A stretch of 64,000 bases of DNA from Clostridia bacterium (GTDB lineage: Bacteria; Bacillota; Clostridia; Christensenellales; Borkfalkiaceae). The notes beneath the pieces are model-generated. The model did no database searches, had not been told where the DNA came from, and saw only the letters and a list, made by a program, of their open reading frames with translations. The translations under genes were made by a program, and so were the position numbers. Shown piece by piece: positions 7,082-15,772 of the stretch. The first letter of the stretch is position 1; each line of letters starts with the position of its first letter. The stretch lies in assembly GCA_017473605.1 (NCBI GenBank), contig JAFUKM010000001.1, positions 62,001 to 126,000 of the forward strand, read 5' to 3'.

Positions 7082-8128
7082 ATGAAAAATATTATTTTGA
7101 CGGGCGACAGACCTACGGGGAAATTGCATATCGGGCATTACGTAGGCTCGCTCAAACGCCGCGTGGAATTGCAAAACAGCGGTAAATTCGACGAAATTTA
7201 CATTATGATTGCGGACGCGCAGGCGCTTACCGACAATTTCGATAATCCAGATAAGGTACGCGCGAACATTACGGAAGTGGCGCTCGATTATCTCGCTTGC
7301 GGGTTAGACCCGAAAAAGAGTACGATTTTCGTGCAGTCGCATATTGAACAACTGACCGAGCTGACCTTCTATTATATGAACCTTGTCACGCTCGCGCGGT
7401 TGGAACGCAATCCGACGGTAAAAGCGGAATTAAAGCTTCGCGGCTTTGGCGGCGCGATTCCGATGGGGTTTTTGACCTACCCCGTATCGCAAACGGCGGA
7501 CATTACGGCGTTTAAAGCGAACGTCGTGCCCGTAGGGGAAGACCAGCTGCCTATGCTTGAACAAGCGCGTGAAATCGTTAGAAGTTTCAACGGGTTATAC
7601 GGGGAAACGCTCGTAGAGCCGAAAGCGGTGCTCCCTGAAAACAAATCGTGTTTGCGTTTGCCCGGCACGGACGGTATGGCGAAGATGAGCAAATCTTTGG
7701 GGAACTGTATCTATCTTTCGGACAGCGCGGACGAAATCAAGCGCAAGGTTATGGGTATGTACACCGACCCCAATCACATTAAAATTACCGACCCCGGCAA
7801 CACGGAAAACAACCCGACGTTTATCTATCTCGACGCCTTTTCCACGGACGAGCATTTCAAGGCGTATTTACCCGAATATGCGAACTTGGACGAGCTGAAA
7901 GCGCATTACGAGCGCGGCGGGCTTGGAGATATGAAAGTCAAGAAATTCTTAAACGCGGTAATGCAGGAAACGTTAGAGCCTATCCGTACGAAGAGGGAAG
8001 AACTCGCCAAAGATATCCCTGCCATTTGGGCAATGCTCAAAGAGGGTAGCGAAAAGGCGCGCGCCGTTGCGGCAAATACCCTTTCGCAAGTGAAGAAGTC
8101 CATGAAAATCGATTATTTTGCGGAATAA
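7082..8128 (+). CDS. trpS: Tryptophanyl-tRNA synthetase
   Basis: Charges tRNA-Trp. The start at 7082 has AAAGGA nine bases upstream and gives the expected N-terminus [20 protein letters not shown], which contains the class I HIGH signature. The second signature, KMSKS, lies in [11 protein letters not shown] near residue 199. The 348 residues fit the family; a longer in-frame reading from 6959 would add 41 unsupported residues. No T-box element (no AGGGTGGNACCGCG) was found in the 180 bases upstream. It may be read through from the pyr operon. Confidence 0.95.
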   Translation: MKNIILTGDRPTGKLHIGHYVGSLKRRVELQNSGKFDEIYIMIADAQALTDNFDNPDKVRANITEVALDYLACGLDPKKSTIFVQSHIEQLTELTFYYMNLVTLARLERNPTVKAELKLRGFGGAIPMGFLTYPVSQTADITAFKANVVPVGEDQLPMLEQAREIVRSFNGLYGETLVEPKAVLPENKSCLRLPGTDGMAKMSKSLGNCIYLSDSADEIKRKVMGMYTDPNHIKITDPGNTENNPTFIYLDAFSTDEHFKAYLPEYANLDELKAHYERGGLGDMKVKKFLNAVMQETLEPIRTKREELAKDIPAIWAMLKEGSEKARAVAANTLSQVKKSMKIDYFAE

Positions 8129-8131
8129 AAA

Positions 8132-8157
8132 ACCGCCGAGCGTACTCGCTCGGCGGT
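8132..8157. terminator. Bidirectional terminator between trpS and niaR
   Basis: ACCGCCGAGCG (8132-8142), loop TACT, then CGCTCGGCGGT (8147-8157). An A-tract before it serves the minus strand and a short T-run follows on the plus strand. The two genes converge here. Confidence 0.8.
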
Positions 8158-8193
8158 AATCTTTTATTCGCTTTGGTTTGAAAAGGTAATTAT

Positions 8194-8712
8194 TTAAGCG
8201 TATTCTATTAAAATGCCCATTGCGGCTAATTTTTCAACGATTGCCTCGAAAGCGCGTTCGTCTTTTACGACAAGCGTATGAATATGCAAGCCTTCCGTTA
8301 ATAACGAAAGGGGATTGGCTTTGGTTTCGTTGATTTGTCGAATAAAATTATCAACGTCGTAGCGTGAGTTTAGATTTAACTCGCCGGAGATTTGACCGTA
8401 CACGGAGTGTTCGACTTTGACGTCGAGCACTTTTCCACCGTTATCGACGACGGAATACAATTCTTCTTGTAATTCCTGTTTGCCGTGTTGAACGACGATT
8501 CTTTTTACGATGCCTTCCGTATTTTCCTTGTCTAATACGTAGCCTTTATGCTCCGCGCGGATAGGATACCCGCTTGCCCGCAATAACGCGATATCCGCAA
8601 CGATAATTTGCCGCGTTACCGAGTATTCGTTTGCAAGAGCGCTCGCGCTAATAGGGCTATTGCTTGCATTTAGCCGTACGATAATATTTTTTCTTCTTTC
8701 TCCGTTGTTCAT
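8194..8712 (-). CDS. niaR: Niacin-responsive transcriptional repressor NiaR
   Basis: A 172-residue repressor with an N-terminal winged helix (ISASALANEYSVTRQIIVADIALLRASGYPI) and a C-terminal 3H domain. The conserved His residues sit in VEHSVYG and in EGLHIHTL. In the family these bind a metal and nicotinic acid, and the protein shuts off NAD-salvage genes. The start at 8712 gives MNNGERRKN with AAAGGT upstream; an earlier Met is possible but lies in the promoter. It is divergent from the nicotinamidase-like gene at 8850, the expected partner for NiaR. Confidence 0.92.
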   Translation of the reverse strand: MNNGERRKNIIVRLNASNSPISASALANEYSVTRQIIVADIALLRASGYPIRAEHKGYVLDKENTEGIVKRIVVQHGKQELQEELYSVVDNGGKVLDVKVEHSVYGQISGELNLNSRYDVDNFIRQINETKANPLSLLTEGLHIHTLVVKDERAFEAIVEKLAAMGILIEYA

Positions 8713-8737
8713 TTTTATACCTTTAACAATTTTTTTT

Positions 8738-8766
8738 ATTATATCATAAAAAATCATAAAAAGCAA
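8738..8766 (-). promoter_or_regulatory. Sigma-A promoter of niaR
   Basis: Read on the minus strand: TTGCTT (8761-8766), a 17-base spacer, and TATAAT (8738-8743). It is divergent from the promoter at 8779-8807, and the two -35 boxes are only 12 bases apart. Confidence 0.7.
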
Positions 8767-8778
8767 GGCGGTTTATGC

Positions 8779-8807
8779 TTGACAGGCGATATTTTTAAGC
8801 GTATAAT
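8779..8807 (+). promoter_or_regulatory. Consensus promoter of the nicotinamidase-like gene
   Basis: TTGACA (8779-8784), exactly 17 bases, TATAAT (8802-8807). Such a strong promoter next to a repressor gene suggests tight control. Confidence 0.85.
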
Positions 8808-8821
8808 ATGTATATACATAT
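8806..8821. promoter_or_regulatory. Candidate NiaR operator palindrome
   Basis: ATATGTATATACATAT is a perfect 16-base palindrome that overlaps the end of the -10 box and the predicted transcription start. Bound repressor would block initiation. The assignment to NiaR rests on position, not on a known motif. Confidence 0.45.
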
Positions 8822-8849
8822 AAATATACACAAAAAAGGAGAAATGAAA

Positions 8850-9395
8850 ATGGAAAAGAAATACGCCGTACTTGTTGTCGATATGTTAAACGACTTTGTA
8901 ACGGGCGCGTTAAAATGCGAACGCGGTTTGGCAATCGTGCCGAAGACCAAGCAACTGTTAGCAGGTTGCCGTGAAAAGGGAGTTCCCGTTATTTTTTGTA
9001 ACGACGCGCATTTAAAAGGGATAGACCACGAACTTAAATTTTGGGGCGACCACGCGATTGTAGGAACAAAAGGGGCGGAAGTAATTCCCGAATTGGAACT
9101 TTGCGATAAGGACTACGTCGTACCCAAACGTCGTTACAGTGGATTTTTCCAAACGGATTTGAAATTGTTGTTGGACGAACTGGGGGTAAATACGGTTATC
9201 ATGACGGGGCTTCACGCGCACATGTGCGTCCGTCATACGTCTGCCGACGCGTATCAATACGGTTATGATGTCGTCGTGGCGAAAGACGCAACCGATTCGT
9301 TTACGGAAGAAGATTATAATTACGGAATAAAGTATTTAAAAGAAACATATGACGCGCAAATCATGGACGTAGATTCTATTTTACAAATGCTTTAA
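8850..9395 (+). CDS. pncA: Isochorismatase-fold amidohydrolase, probable nicotinamidase
   Basis: A 181-residue cysteine hydrolase of the isochorismatase superfamily. The catalytic triad can be read as Asp in VVDMLNDF, Lys in VPKRRYSGF and Cys in GLHAHMCVRHTSADA. The divergent niaR gene and the palindrome over the promoter make nicotinamide to nicotinate conversion the likely reaction; another amide substrate remains possible. Two Met codons lie six bases apart. The one at 8850 has AGGAG eight bases upstream, whereas the one at 8844 would be too close. Confidence 0.8.
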   Translation: MEKKYAVLVVDMLNDFVTGALKCERGLAIVPKTKQLLAGCREKGVPVIFCNDAHLKGIDHELKFWGDHAIVGTKGAEVIPELELCDKDYVVPKRRYSGFFQTDLKLLLDELGVNTVIMTGLHAHMCVRHTSADAYQYGYDVVVAKDATDSFTEEDYNYGIKYLKETYDAQIMDVDSILQML

Positions 9396-9420
9396 ATGAT
9401 TAAGAGAAGGATAGAAAAGC

Positions 9421-9451
9421 AAAACCCCGACGCGGTAAGCGTCGGGGTTTT
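9421..9451. terminator. Bidirectional terminator between pncA and hup
   Basis: AAAACCCCGACGC (9421-9433), loop GGTAA, then GCGTCGGGGTTTT (9439-9451). It has A and T tracts on both sides and serves the two convergent genes. Confidence 0.9.
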
Positions 9452-9470
9452 GCTTTATTTGGGTCGTTGA

Positions 9471-9746
9471 TTAGTTGTTGATAAGTTCCTTATAGGATTT
9501 ACCGAACTTCATAACGGGTTTCTTGCAAGCCGCGATTTCTACTTTCGCGCCCGTTTGAGGGTTAACACCCGTTTTAGCGGCAACGTCTTTTACTTCAAAC
9601 GTACCAAACCCAACGAGAGAAACTTTGTCGCCTGCTTTCAAAGCTTCGGTAACCGTTTCGATAAACGCGTTGTATGCAATCGTTGCGTCCTTTTCCGTGA
9701 AGTCTGCCTTTTTCGCCATTGCCTTAATCAATTCGCCTTTGTTCAT
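9471..9746 (-). CDS. hup: DNA-binding protein HU
   Basis: A 91-residue nucleoid protein. The start at 9746 gives MNKGELIKAMAKKADFT with an AAGGGG ribosome site upstream; a Met at 9794 would add 16 residues that do not fit the family. The conserved GFGTFEVKDVAAKTGVNP leads into the DNA-binding arm, with PQTGAKVEIAACKKPVMKFGK following. It acts as a dimer that bends DNA without sequence specificity. A single gene with its own strong promoter, as expected for an abundant protein. Confidence 0.95.
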   Translation of the reverse strand: MNKGELIKAMAKKADFTEKDATIAYNAFIETVTEALKAGDKVSLVGFGTFEVKDVAAKTGVNPQTGAKVEIAACKKPVMKFGKSYKELINN

Positions 9747-9802
9747 AAATAATAATCCCCTTTTGGTAAATTCTTGAAAACATAGCATTTTCAAGTAATT
9801 TA

Positions 9803-9832
9803 ATTATACCCCATACCTTATATTCTTGTCAA
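9803..9832 (-). promoter_or_regulatory. Sigma-A promoter of hup
   Basis: On the minus strand: TTGACA (9827-9832), an 18-base spacer, and TATAAT (9803-9808). Confidence 0.8.
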
Positions 9833-9917
9833 GTATACGAAGAGAAAAATTCCCGAAAAAGCTTGAAAAATCAAGGTTTTTTTGCTTTTTTCGGGTATAA
9901 AAAATTATTTTATAGAA

Positions 9918-9944
9918 AAAAGCCGAGTTTTGCGCTCGGCTTTT
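9918..9944 (-). terminator. Terminator of the rplI-yitT operon
   Basis: AAAAGCCGAG (9918-9927) pairs with CTCGGCTTTT (9935-9944) around a seven-base loop. Tracts on both sides let it work in either direction; it follows yitT on the minus strand. Confidence 0.85.
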
Positions 9945-9973
9945 GTTGATTTGGCTTGAATAAAGACGGAAAA

Positions 9974-10975
9974 TTATAATTCGCCCGAGTAAAATCCCAG
10001 CCCCAGAACTTGGGAAACTTGGGACGTAACGGCGAAGGAGTCGGGGTCGATTTCTTTGATGATTTTTTGCAAAGTGGTTACCTGTCGGCGTCCCACTACG
10101 CAAAGGAGCATTGAACGGTTGATTTTCGTGTACATACCCGTAGCAGGTACTGCCGTTACGCCGCGGTTTAATTCCTTCATCAGCGCAAGTCCCATTTCTT
10201 CCGGTTTGTCCGTGATGATACGGAATTCGATAGCGGAGTGGAAACCGCTCGTAATCGATTCGTTGGCTTTGCTTTCTATGTACGATTCGAATACGGACAT
10301 CATAATGGGAAGAAGGGTTGCGCCGTAATTGATACTGCCGTCGTCGTTGAGTTCATAAAATACAAAAATGGACGAACCGATAATGATACAGTTGATAAAG
10401 AAGATAACGCGCGCGATATTGCCCGCATTGAATTTCCGTTGGATTACGACGGCGAGTACGTCTGCGCCGCCCGTAGAGCCGCCTATTTTAAACGCCAACG
10501 CAATGGCTACGCCGATACAAAGACCGCCGGCTATCGCTGCGAAGATTTTTTCACCGCCGCCTCCGAACACAATTTGCAAATCGGGGAAAAGCATTTCCAG
10601 CAGTGCGAGCCACAGCGTTTGCAAAAGAATATGCGCCGCCGTCAAAAGGGCAAATTTTTTCTTCACGAAGAAGAAAGAAAATACCACGAGCGGAATATTG
10701 ATGGCAAAGACCATAATATATTGCGGGATTCCGAAAGATACGTCTAACAAAATCGCGATACCGCTTGCGCCGCCGATGGTGAACTCGTTGGGCATGATAA
10801 GGCTGTACGACGCAAAAGAAATGAGAAGGGACGAACAGAGCAAAAGCAAAACCGTTTTCGTCCAATATAAAATTTTGCCCCGCTTACTTGCCGCCGTTTT
10901 TTTCAAATCTTCCTTTGTGATTTTTTTAGGTAACGTCGATTGCGCGATTTCGCTTTCGATATTTGTTTCGTTCAT
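9974..10975 (-). CDS. YitT family membrane protein
   Basis: A 333-residue membrane protein with a cytoplasmic N-terminus of about 40 residues. Several hydrophobic helices follow (for example LLLLCSSLLISFASYSLIM, GVAIALAFKIGGSTGGADVLA). The soluble C-terminal domain of the DUF2179 type contains GVTAVPATGMYT, MLLCVVGRRQ and IIKEIDPDSFAVTSQVSQVLGLGF. Family members are widespread in Bacillota and their function is unsettled. It lies 19 bases downstream of rplI with AAAGGAAG before its ATG, so it is probably cotranscribed with that ribosomal protein gene. Confidence 0.85.
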   Translation of the reverse strand: MNETNIESEIAQSTLPKKITKEDLKKTAASKRGKILYWTKTVLLLLCSSLLISFASYSLIMPNEFTIGGASGIAILLDVSFGIPQYIMVFAINIPLVVFSFFFVKKKFALLTAAHILLQTLWLALLEMLFPDLQIVFGGGGEKIFAAIAGGLCIGVAIALAFKIGGSTGGADVLAVVIQRKFNAGNIARVIFFINCIIIGSSIFVFYELNDDGSINYGATLLPIMMSVFESYIESKANESITSGFHSAIEFRIITDKPEEMGLALMKELNRGVTAVPATGMYTKINRSMLLCVVGRRQVTTLQKIIKEIDPDSFAVTSQVSQVLGLGFYSGEL

Positions 10976-10994
10976 GGCTGCTTCCTTTATTATA

Positions 10995-11435
10995 TTAAAG
11001 ACTTTCTACCGTTACGGTGATTTTTGCCGTTACGCCTTCCATAAGACGGATTTCCGCGGGGAACGAACCGAGCGTTTTGACCGAGTCCATTTTAATTTTC
11101 TTTTTGTCTACGTCAAAGCCGATTTCAGACAAAGCCGCAGCTACGTTTGCCGCCGTTACGCTGCCGAACGTTTTGCCGTTTTCGCCTGTTTTTATACGGA
11201 CCGTAACCGATTTTTTATCCAAGGACGCCGCCAAAGCTTTTAACGCTTTTACTTCTTCTGCTTTATGGAAAGCAGCGGCTTCTTTTTTTTGTTGCGCTTC
11301 GTGGATATTGGCGGCGGAAGCAACCGTTGCCAAACCTTTCTTCAACAGGAAGTTTCTGCCGTATCCGTCAGCCACTTCCACAACTTCGCCTTTTTTACCC
11401 GTGCCTTTTACGTCGGCGGTCAATAAAACTTTCAT
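10995..11435 (-). CDS. rplI: Ribosomal protein L9
   Basis: Large-subunit protein of 146 residues. The N-terminal RNA-binding domain reads [31 protein letters not shown] long connecting helix rich in Ala, Lys and Glu follows, then the C-terminal domain with [20 protein letters not shown]. Length and motif order are standard. The start has AAGGAG upstream. It is first in a two-gene unit with yitT; the usual partners dnaB and the gdpP-type gene are not adjacent. Confidence 0.96.
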   Translation of the reverse strand: MKVLLTADVKGTGKKGEVVEVADGYGRNFLLKKGLATVASAANIHEAQQKKEAAAFHKAEEVKALKALAASLDKKSVTVRIKTGENGKTFGSVTAANVAAALSEIGFDVDKKKIKMDSVKTLGSFPAEIRLMEGVTAKITVTVESL

Positions 11436-11475
11436 ATATACCTACTCCTTATACGGATTTTTTTTACGCAACTCT

Positions 11476-11504
11476 ATTTTACAGGAAATTTTTGAAAATG
11501 TCAA
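11476..11504 (-). promoter_or_regulatory. Sigma-A promoter of rplI
   Basis: On the minus strand: TTGACA (11499-11504), 17 bases, TAAAAT (11476-11481). Confidence 0.75.
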
Positions 11505-11616
11505 TAATCTTTGCATACTTTGCGCATACTCTTTGCGTAAAGGCGCTGTTTCAGTATTCGGTTTCTCTAATCAACCGTTTATCGTAACGTCGCCTTTCCA
11601 AAAGGAGGATTTTGTT

Positions 11617-11787
11617 ATGATGAACGAACGTGGTCAAGAAGTAAACACCAGCATTGGTTGCGGCGTAACCGATTGTAAGTATAACCGCTCCGGCGATTAT
11701 TGCACGCTCCGCAAAATCCACGTCGGCAACGTTTGCAGTTGCGACGCGGAAAGTTGCACTTGCTGCGACAGTTTCGAAAGAAAATAA
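11617..11787 (+). CDS. DUF1540 cysteine-rich small protein
   Basis: A 56-residue protein of the DUF1540 type. The sequence contains CGVTDCKYN, then GDYCTLRKIHVG, then a cluster CSCDAESCTCCDSF. The pattern CxVxxCxYN...YCxLxxIxVG is the family signature and suggests metal binding. Such proteins are small, cytoplasmic and common in spore-forming Clostridia; the function is unknown. The start at 11617 has the strong ribosome site AAAGGAGG eight bases upstream; a second Met directly follows. It is followed by a clear terminator and stands alone. Confidence 0.88.
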   Translation: MMNERGQEVNTSIGCGVTDCKYNRSGDYCTLRKIHVGNVCSCDAESCTCCDSFERK

Positions 11788-11812
11788 GGAAACTCGTCTA
11801 TCAGCGGAAAAA

Positions 11813-11849
11813 CCGTCTTTGCTTTTTAAAGCAAGGGCGGGTTTTTTTT
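11813..11849 (+). terminator. Terminator of the DUF1540 gene
   Basis: CCGTCTTTGCTT (11813-11824) pairs with AAGCAAGGGCGG (11829-11840), with three G-U pairs and loop TTTA. Eight T residues follow. Confidence 0.9.
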
Positions 11850-11860
11850 CTTTCAAATAC

Positions 11861-11889
11861 TTGCGTTTTCAAATCAACAGGAGTATAAT
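11861..11889 (+). promoter_or_regulatory. Promoter of the EIIC-PHP operon
   Basis: TTGCGT (11861-11866), 17 bases, TATAAT (11884-11889). Confidence 0.7.
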
Positions 11890-11918
11890 AAAAGAAATCT
11901 TGTAACAAGGGAGAGAAT

Positions 11919-13073
11919 ATGGAAGCAGTACAAGAGAAAAAAACGTGCAAGGAGAAATTTCTCGGTTATTTGAAAGCTCTTCCCAAACGCTATTTTATCA
12001 CGGCGTTTTCGGGTATGGCGCAGGGACTTTTCGTCACGCTTATTGCAGGTACGATTTTGGCGCAAATCGCGGGCTGGATAGGAGATAACTATATCGGCAA
12101 CGCGCTGTTGTATATCGCCAATCTCGCCAAAGTGCTGATGGGCGCGGGTATTGGTATCGGTATCGCGCACGCGCTTGGAAAAAACAAATTACTTATTTTT
12201 TCCGCCGCCGTTGCGGGTATGGTGGGCGCATGGGCAGACCAGCTTATTTACGGGGGCGGCGGTTACGCGGTTATTACGGCGAAAATCGGCTTGGCGCTTC
12301 CCGGAAATCCTATCGGCGCGTATGTTTTGACGATGCTCGTGGTGGAAATCGTCGAACTGTATGCGGGGAAAACGAAACTCGATATTATCTTGATTCCGCT
12401 CGGCGTATTGCTTTTATCTCTCGGCGGCGTGTACGTGGCTTGGCCGTTTATCAAACTCATCGATTTGTTTGCGGAATTTTTGGTGTTTACCATCAATGCA
12501 GGGGAAGCGGTAAAGATTATCGTCGGCGTGTTGATAGCCATCGTTATGGGCATTTTGCTGACGATGCCCACGTCTTCTGCGGCGATTTGGGTGGCGATTG
12601 CCACTTCGAATACGGCGGTTTCTAACCCCGAAGTGTTCGCGATTGCAGGCGGCGCGGCGGTGGCAGGCTGCGCGGCGCATATGATTGGGTTTGCCGTGGC
12701 GTCGTTCAGAGAAAATAAAGTGGGGGGACTTATTTCGCAGGGTATCGGCACGAGTATGCTGCAAATTCCCAATATTATGAAAAAGCCGATAATTATGCTC
12801 CCCGAAATGATTGCCAGCGCAGTTGCGGGCTTGGTTGCCGTCTTGCTCGATATCCGTTGTACGGCGGCGGGCGGCGGTATGGGTACGAGCGGGCTGGTGG
12901 GCTTGTTCGGCGTTATCGACGCGTGCGCGTTATACGGCGTGCCTACGCTTAACACCGTGCTCGGTATTATATTGTGTTTGTTCGTTATTCCTGCTGCGGT
13001 ATCGCTTGGGGTAAGCGAATTGATGAGAAAGAAGGGCTGGATAAAATTCGGCGACCAAAAGTTGGATGTGTAA
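11919..13073 (+). CDS. PTS EIIC-like membrane transporter (EIIC type 2 family)
   Basis: A 384-residue membrane protein with about ten helices rich in Gly and Ala. It resembles the stand-alone EIIC-like family (PTS_EIIC_2) rather than a sugar-specific EIIC domain. Recognisable stretches include AFSGMAQGLFVTLIAGTILAQI, MPTSSAAIWVAIATS, AAGGGMGTSGLVG and VSELMRKKGWIK at the C-terminus. No EIIA or EIIB gene lies nearby, so phosphoryl-coupled uptake is not shown and the substrate is unknown. The start has AAGGGAGAGA upstream. It lies three bases ahead of a PHP phosphoesterase gene, which suggests a shared pathway. Confidence 0.8.
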   Translation: MEAVQEKKTCKEKFLGYLKALPKRYFITAFSGMAQGLFVTLIAGTILAQIAGWIGDNYIGNALLYIANLAKVLMGAGIGIGIAHALGKNKLLIFSAAVAGMVGAWADQLIYGGGGYAVITAKIGLALPGNPIGAYVLTMLVVEIVELYAGKTKLDIILIPLGVLLLSLGGVYVAWPFIKLIDLFAEFLVFTINAGEAVKIIVGVLIAIVMGILLTMPTSSAAIWVAIATSNTAVSNPEVFAIAGGAAVAGCAAHMIGFAVASFRENKVGGLISQGIGTSMLQIPNIMKKPIIMLPEMIASAVAGLVAVLLDIRCTAAGGGMGTSGLVGLFGVIDACALYGVPTLNTVLGIILCLFVIPAAVSLGVSELMRKKGWIKFGDQKLDV

Positions 13074-13076
13074 ACG

Positions 13077-14093
13077 ATGAAAAAATATTTATTGCCCAAT
13101 ACGGGAAATTTCTACAAGGCAAATATGCATATGCACAGCACCGTATCGGACGGCAAGCTTACGCCCGAGGAAATCAAGCGGGTGTATACGGAAAAGGGGT
13201 ATTCTATCGTGGCGTTTACCGACCACGAAATTTTGCTGCCGCATAATGAACTTACGGACGAGAACTTTTTGGCGATTACGGCAACGGAGCTTGCGTTTAA
13301 TCTCTATCACGTGGATGGGGGATATCCGTACATCAAGACGTATCATCTCAATTTCTTTTCCAAGGACGCAAACAAATCGGTGATTTCCATTTGGGACCCC
13401 GATTTGGTGTTCGATTGCGTAAAGCCGAAGATTTCCGAAGAGCAAAAGAAGCACGTATACAAACGGGAATACGGCGCGGAAAAGGTAAACGAAGCGATTG
13501 CCATTGCAAAAAAGGACGGATTTCTCGTCAGTTACAATCATCCCGTTTGGTCGTTGCAAGATTATAGCGATTACGGCGGTTTGAAAGGGCTTTGGGGCGT
13601 AGAGTGCTATAATAACGTGAGCGAACGTGTGGGTATGCCCGATGACGACAGACCGTTCAACGATTTGTTGGTGCAAGGGGAGAACGTATTTCCGCTGGCT
13701 ACCGACGACGCGCATACCTTGGGCGATTGTTTCGGCGGTTTCATTATGGTTAGGGCGGGAAAATTGGAGTATTCCGCGATAATGACGGCGTTGGAGAAAG
13801 GGGATTTTTACGCTTCCACCGCGCCTGCATTTTACGAGATTTCCGTGGAAAACGGTATCGTGCATATCGAGTGTTCGCCCGTGCGTTCGATTTATTGGAG
13901 TACGGAGTGCCGCGTGGCTGGCAACGTATGTATGAACGAAGAGCCTATCACGAGCGCAGATATCGATATCCGTTCGTATTTGGAGCATAACAAGGCGTCT
14001 TCGCCGTGGCGGAAGCCGTTTATCCGTTTCCGTTTGATTGACGCGCAAGGTAAGATTGCCTACTCGCGCGCGTATGGATTGGACGAATTATAA
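13077..14093 (+). CDS. PHP-domain phosphoesterase
   Basis: A 338-residue protein with the polymerase-and-histidinol-phosphatase metal fold. The metal ligands appear in order: HMHSTVSDGKLTPEE (about residue 17), FTDHE, then SYNHPVW and ATDDAHT. A beta-rich C-terminal extension of about 100 residues (from SAPAFYEISVENGIVHIECSP on) resembles the region found after PHP domains in predicted secreted or sugar-phosphate phosphatases. There is no signal peptide, so it is cytoplasmic. Coupling to the EIIC-like gene across three bases suggests that it dephosphorylates the imported compound or its product. Confidence 0.8.
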   Translation: MKKYLLPNTGNFYKANMHMHSTVSDGKLTPEEIKRVYTEKGYSIVAFTDHEILLPHNELTDENFLAITATELAFNLYHVDGGYPYIKTYHLNFFSKDANKSVISIWDPDLVFDCVKPKISEEQKKHVYKREYGAEKVNEAIAIAKKDGFLVSYNHPVWSLQDYSDYGGLKGLWGVECYNNVSERVGMPDDDRPFNDLLVQGENVFPLATDDAHTLGDCFGGFIMVRAGKLEYSAIMTALEKGDFYASTAPAFYEISVENGIVHIECSPVRSIYWSTECRVAGNVCMNEEPITSADIDIRSYLEHNKASSPWRKPFIRFRLIDAQGKIAYSRAYGLDEL

Positions 14094-14101
14094 GATACAA
14101 G

Positions 14102-14144
14102 AAAAAACCGCCCCGAAAGCGAAACGCTTTCGGGGCGGTTTTTT
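14102..14144. terminator. Strong bidirectional terminator
   Basis: A perfect 20-base stem (14102-14121 with 14125-14144) with loop AAA, six A at one end and six T at the other. It separates the PHP gene from the convergent DUF1846 gene. Confidence 0.95.
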
Positions 14145-14155
14145 GTCCGTTCTGT

Positions 14156-15616
14156 TTAACGTTTGGGTTCGCACGTAACGTGCATACCGAGTGATTTAAA
14201 CGTACGCTCGTCCACGTGGGAGAGCATTACCGTAGAGTGTATTTCACAGTTTTTCAGTTTATCAAGCTGTTCCACGGCGAGTTTTGCCATCGGGTCGGAT
14301 ACGGCGCAAATGGACAGCGCCATTAAGATTTCGTCCGTGTGCAAACGGGGATTGTTCGCGCCCATGTGGTTGACTTTCAAACGCTGAATAGGCTCGATAA
14401 TCGTCGGAGAGATAAGCTCGATTTTATCGTTGATACCGCCGAGCGCCTTCAATGCGTTGAGCAGCGCAGCCGCGCTCGCGCCGAGCAAATCGCTCGTCTT
14501 GCCCGTTACGATATCGCCGTTGTTCAGTTCGATGGCGACGGCGGGGGCGTTCGTTTCTTCCGATTTGGCAAGGGCGGGGGCAACCGCTTTGCGACTTTCC
14601 GTGGAAATCCCCGATTTGCGCATTAACAGCTCCAATTTGGCAACGACATCTTTGCTGATTCTGCCCTTTCTCGCATCGCACAGCGCCGAGTAGTATCTAC
14701 GGACGATTTCGTTTTCGGAAGCAAGTTTGCATGCTTCGTCGTCCACGATACAAAATCCCGCCATATTTACGCCCATATCCGTAGGGGATTTATAGGGGGA
14801 ATAACCGAGAATCTGTTGGAGCATCGCCGATACCACGGGGAAGATTTCCACGTCGCGGTTATAGTTGACGGCAAGCTTTCCGTATGCTTCGAGATGATAC
14901 GGGTCTATCATATTGACGTCGTTCAAATCGGCGGTTGCCGCTTCGTACGCAAGGTTGACAGGGTGGGAAAGGGGCAAGTTCCAAATGGGGAACGTTTCGA
15001 ATTTTGCATATCCTGCTTTCACGCCGCGTAAGTTTTCGTGATAAAGCTGGGAAAGACAGGTCGCCATTTTACCGCTACCTGGGCCGGGGGCGGTAACGAC
15101 GACGAGTTTCCTTGTTGTTGGCACGTACTCATTTTTGCCGTAACCGTCTTCGCTGACGATTTTTTGTACGTCGGAAGGATACCCGTCGATAGCGTAATGC
15201 TTATACACCTTTACGCCGAGATTGTTGAGCCGTTTGATAAAGCCGTCTACCGAAGGTTGGGGGGAATACATCGTCATCACGACGCTGCCCACGTATAAGC
15301 CTTTGTTTTGGAAAATATCCAAAAGACGGATAACGTCGGCGTCGTACGTAATGCCCAAATCGCTTCTGTATTTGTTTTTGATAATGTCGTTGGCGCTGAT
15401 AACGACGAGAATTTCCGCTACGTCTTTCAGCTTTAACAGCATTTTGATTTTGCTGTCCGGCTCAAAACCGGGCAACACGCGAGAAGCGTGGTAATCGTCG
15501 AACAGCTTTCCGCCGAATTCGAGATACAGCTTGTCCCCGAACGCTTGGATACGTTCGGAAATCTTTTCCGATTGCAACGAAAGATATTGTTTGTTGTCAA
15601 ACCCGATTTTGTTCAT
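14156..15616 (-). CDS. DUF1846 family protein
   Basis: A 486-residue cytoplasmic protein that is collinear with the DUF1846 family. Familiar stretches are MNKIGFDNKQYLSLQSEKI at the N-terminus, FGGKLFDDYHASRVLPGF, APGPGSGKMATCLSQLYHE (a glycine-rich, P-loop-like turn) and PIWNLPLSHPVNLAYEAATADLND. Structures are known for family members, but the reaction is not established. It is a single gene with its own promoter, and convergent with the PHP gene across a very strong terminator. Confidence 0.88.
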   Translation of the reverse strand: MNKIGFDNKQYLSLQSEKISERIQAFGDKLYLEFGGKLFDDYHASRVLPGFEPDSKIKMLLKLKDVAEILVVISANDIIKNKYRSDLGITYDADVIRLLDIFQNKGLYVGSVVMTMYSPQPSVDGFIKRLNNLGVKVYKHYAIDGYPSDVQKIVSEDGYGKNEYVPTTRKLVVVTAPGPGSGKMATCLSQLYHENLRGVKAGYAKFETFPIWNLPLSHPVNLAYEAATADLNDVNMIDPYHLEAYGKLAVNYNRDVEIFPVVSAMLQQILGYSPYKSPTDMGVNMAGFCIVDDEACKLASENEIVRRYYSALCDARKGRISKDVVAKLELLMRKSGISTESRKAVAPALAKSEETNAPAVAIELNNGDIVTGKTSDLLGASAAALLNALKALGGINDKIELISPTIIEPIQRLKVNHMGANNPRLHTDEILMALSICAVSDPMAKLAVEQLDKLKNCEIHSTVMLSHVDERTFKSLGMHVTCEPKR

Positions 15617-15655
15617 AACCGTTCCTTTTTTCGCTTGGTGAATACTATCTTATAT

Positions 15656-15684
15656 ATTGTAGCAAAAAAAGAAACAAATGTCAA
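15656..15684 (-). promoter_or_regulatory. Promoter of the DUF1846 gene
   Basis: On the minus strand: TTGACA (15679-15684), 17 bases, TACAAT (15656-15661). Confidence 0.8.
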
Positions 15685-15721
15685 CAATAGGGGCGAAGAA
15701 AAAATCGCTGGTCGTAAAAAA

Positions 15722-15748
15722 ACAGCCACGGCTTCTCGCCGCGGCTGT
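15722..15748 (-). terminator. Terminator of the Nudix gene
   Basis: ACAGCCACGGC (15722-15732) pairs with GCCGCGGCTGT (15738-15748) with one mismatch. The A-run at 15716-15721 becomes the U-tract on the minus strand. Confidence 0.75.
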
Positions 15749-15772
15749 AAATGCTTTATTTAACATTGTCTT

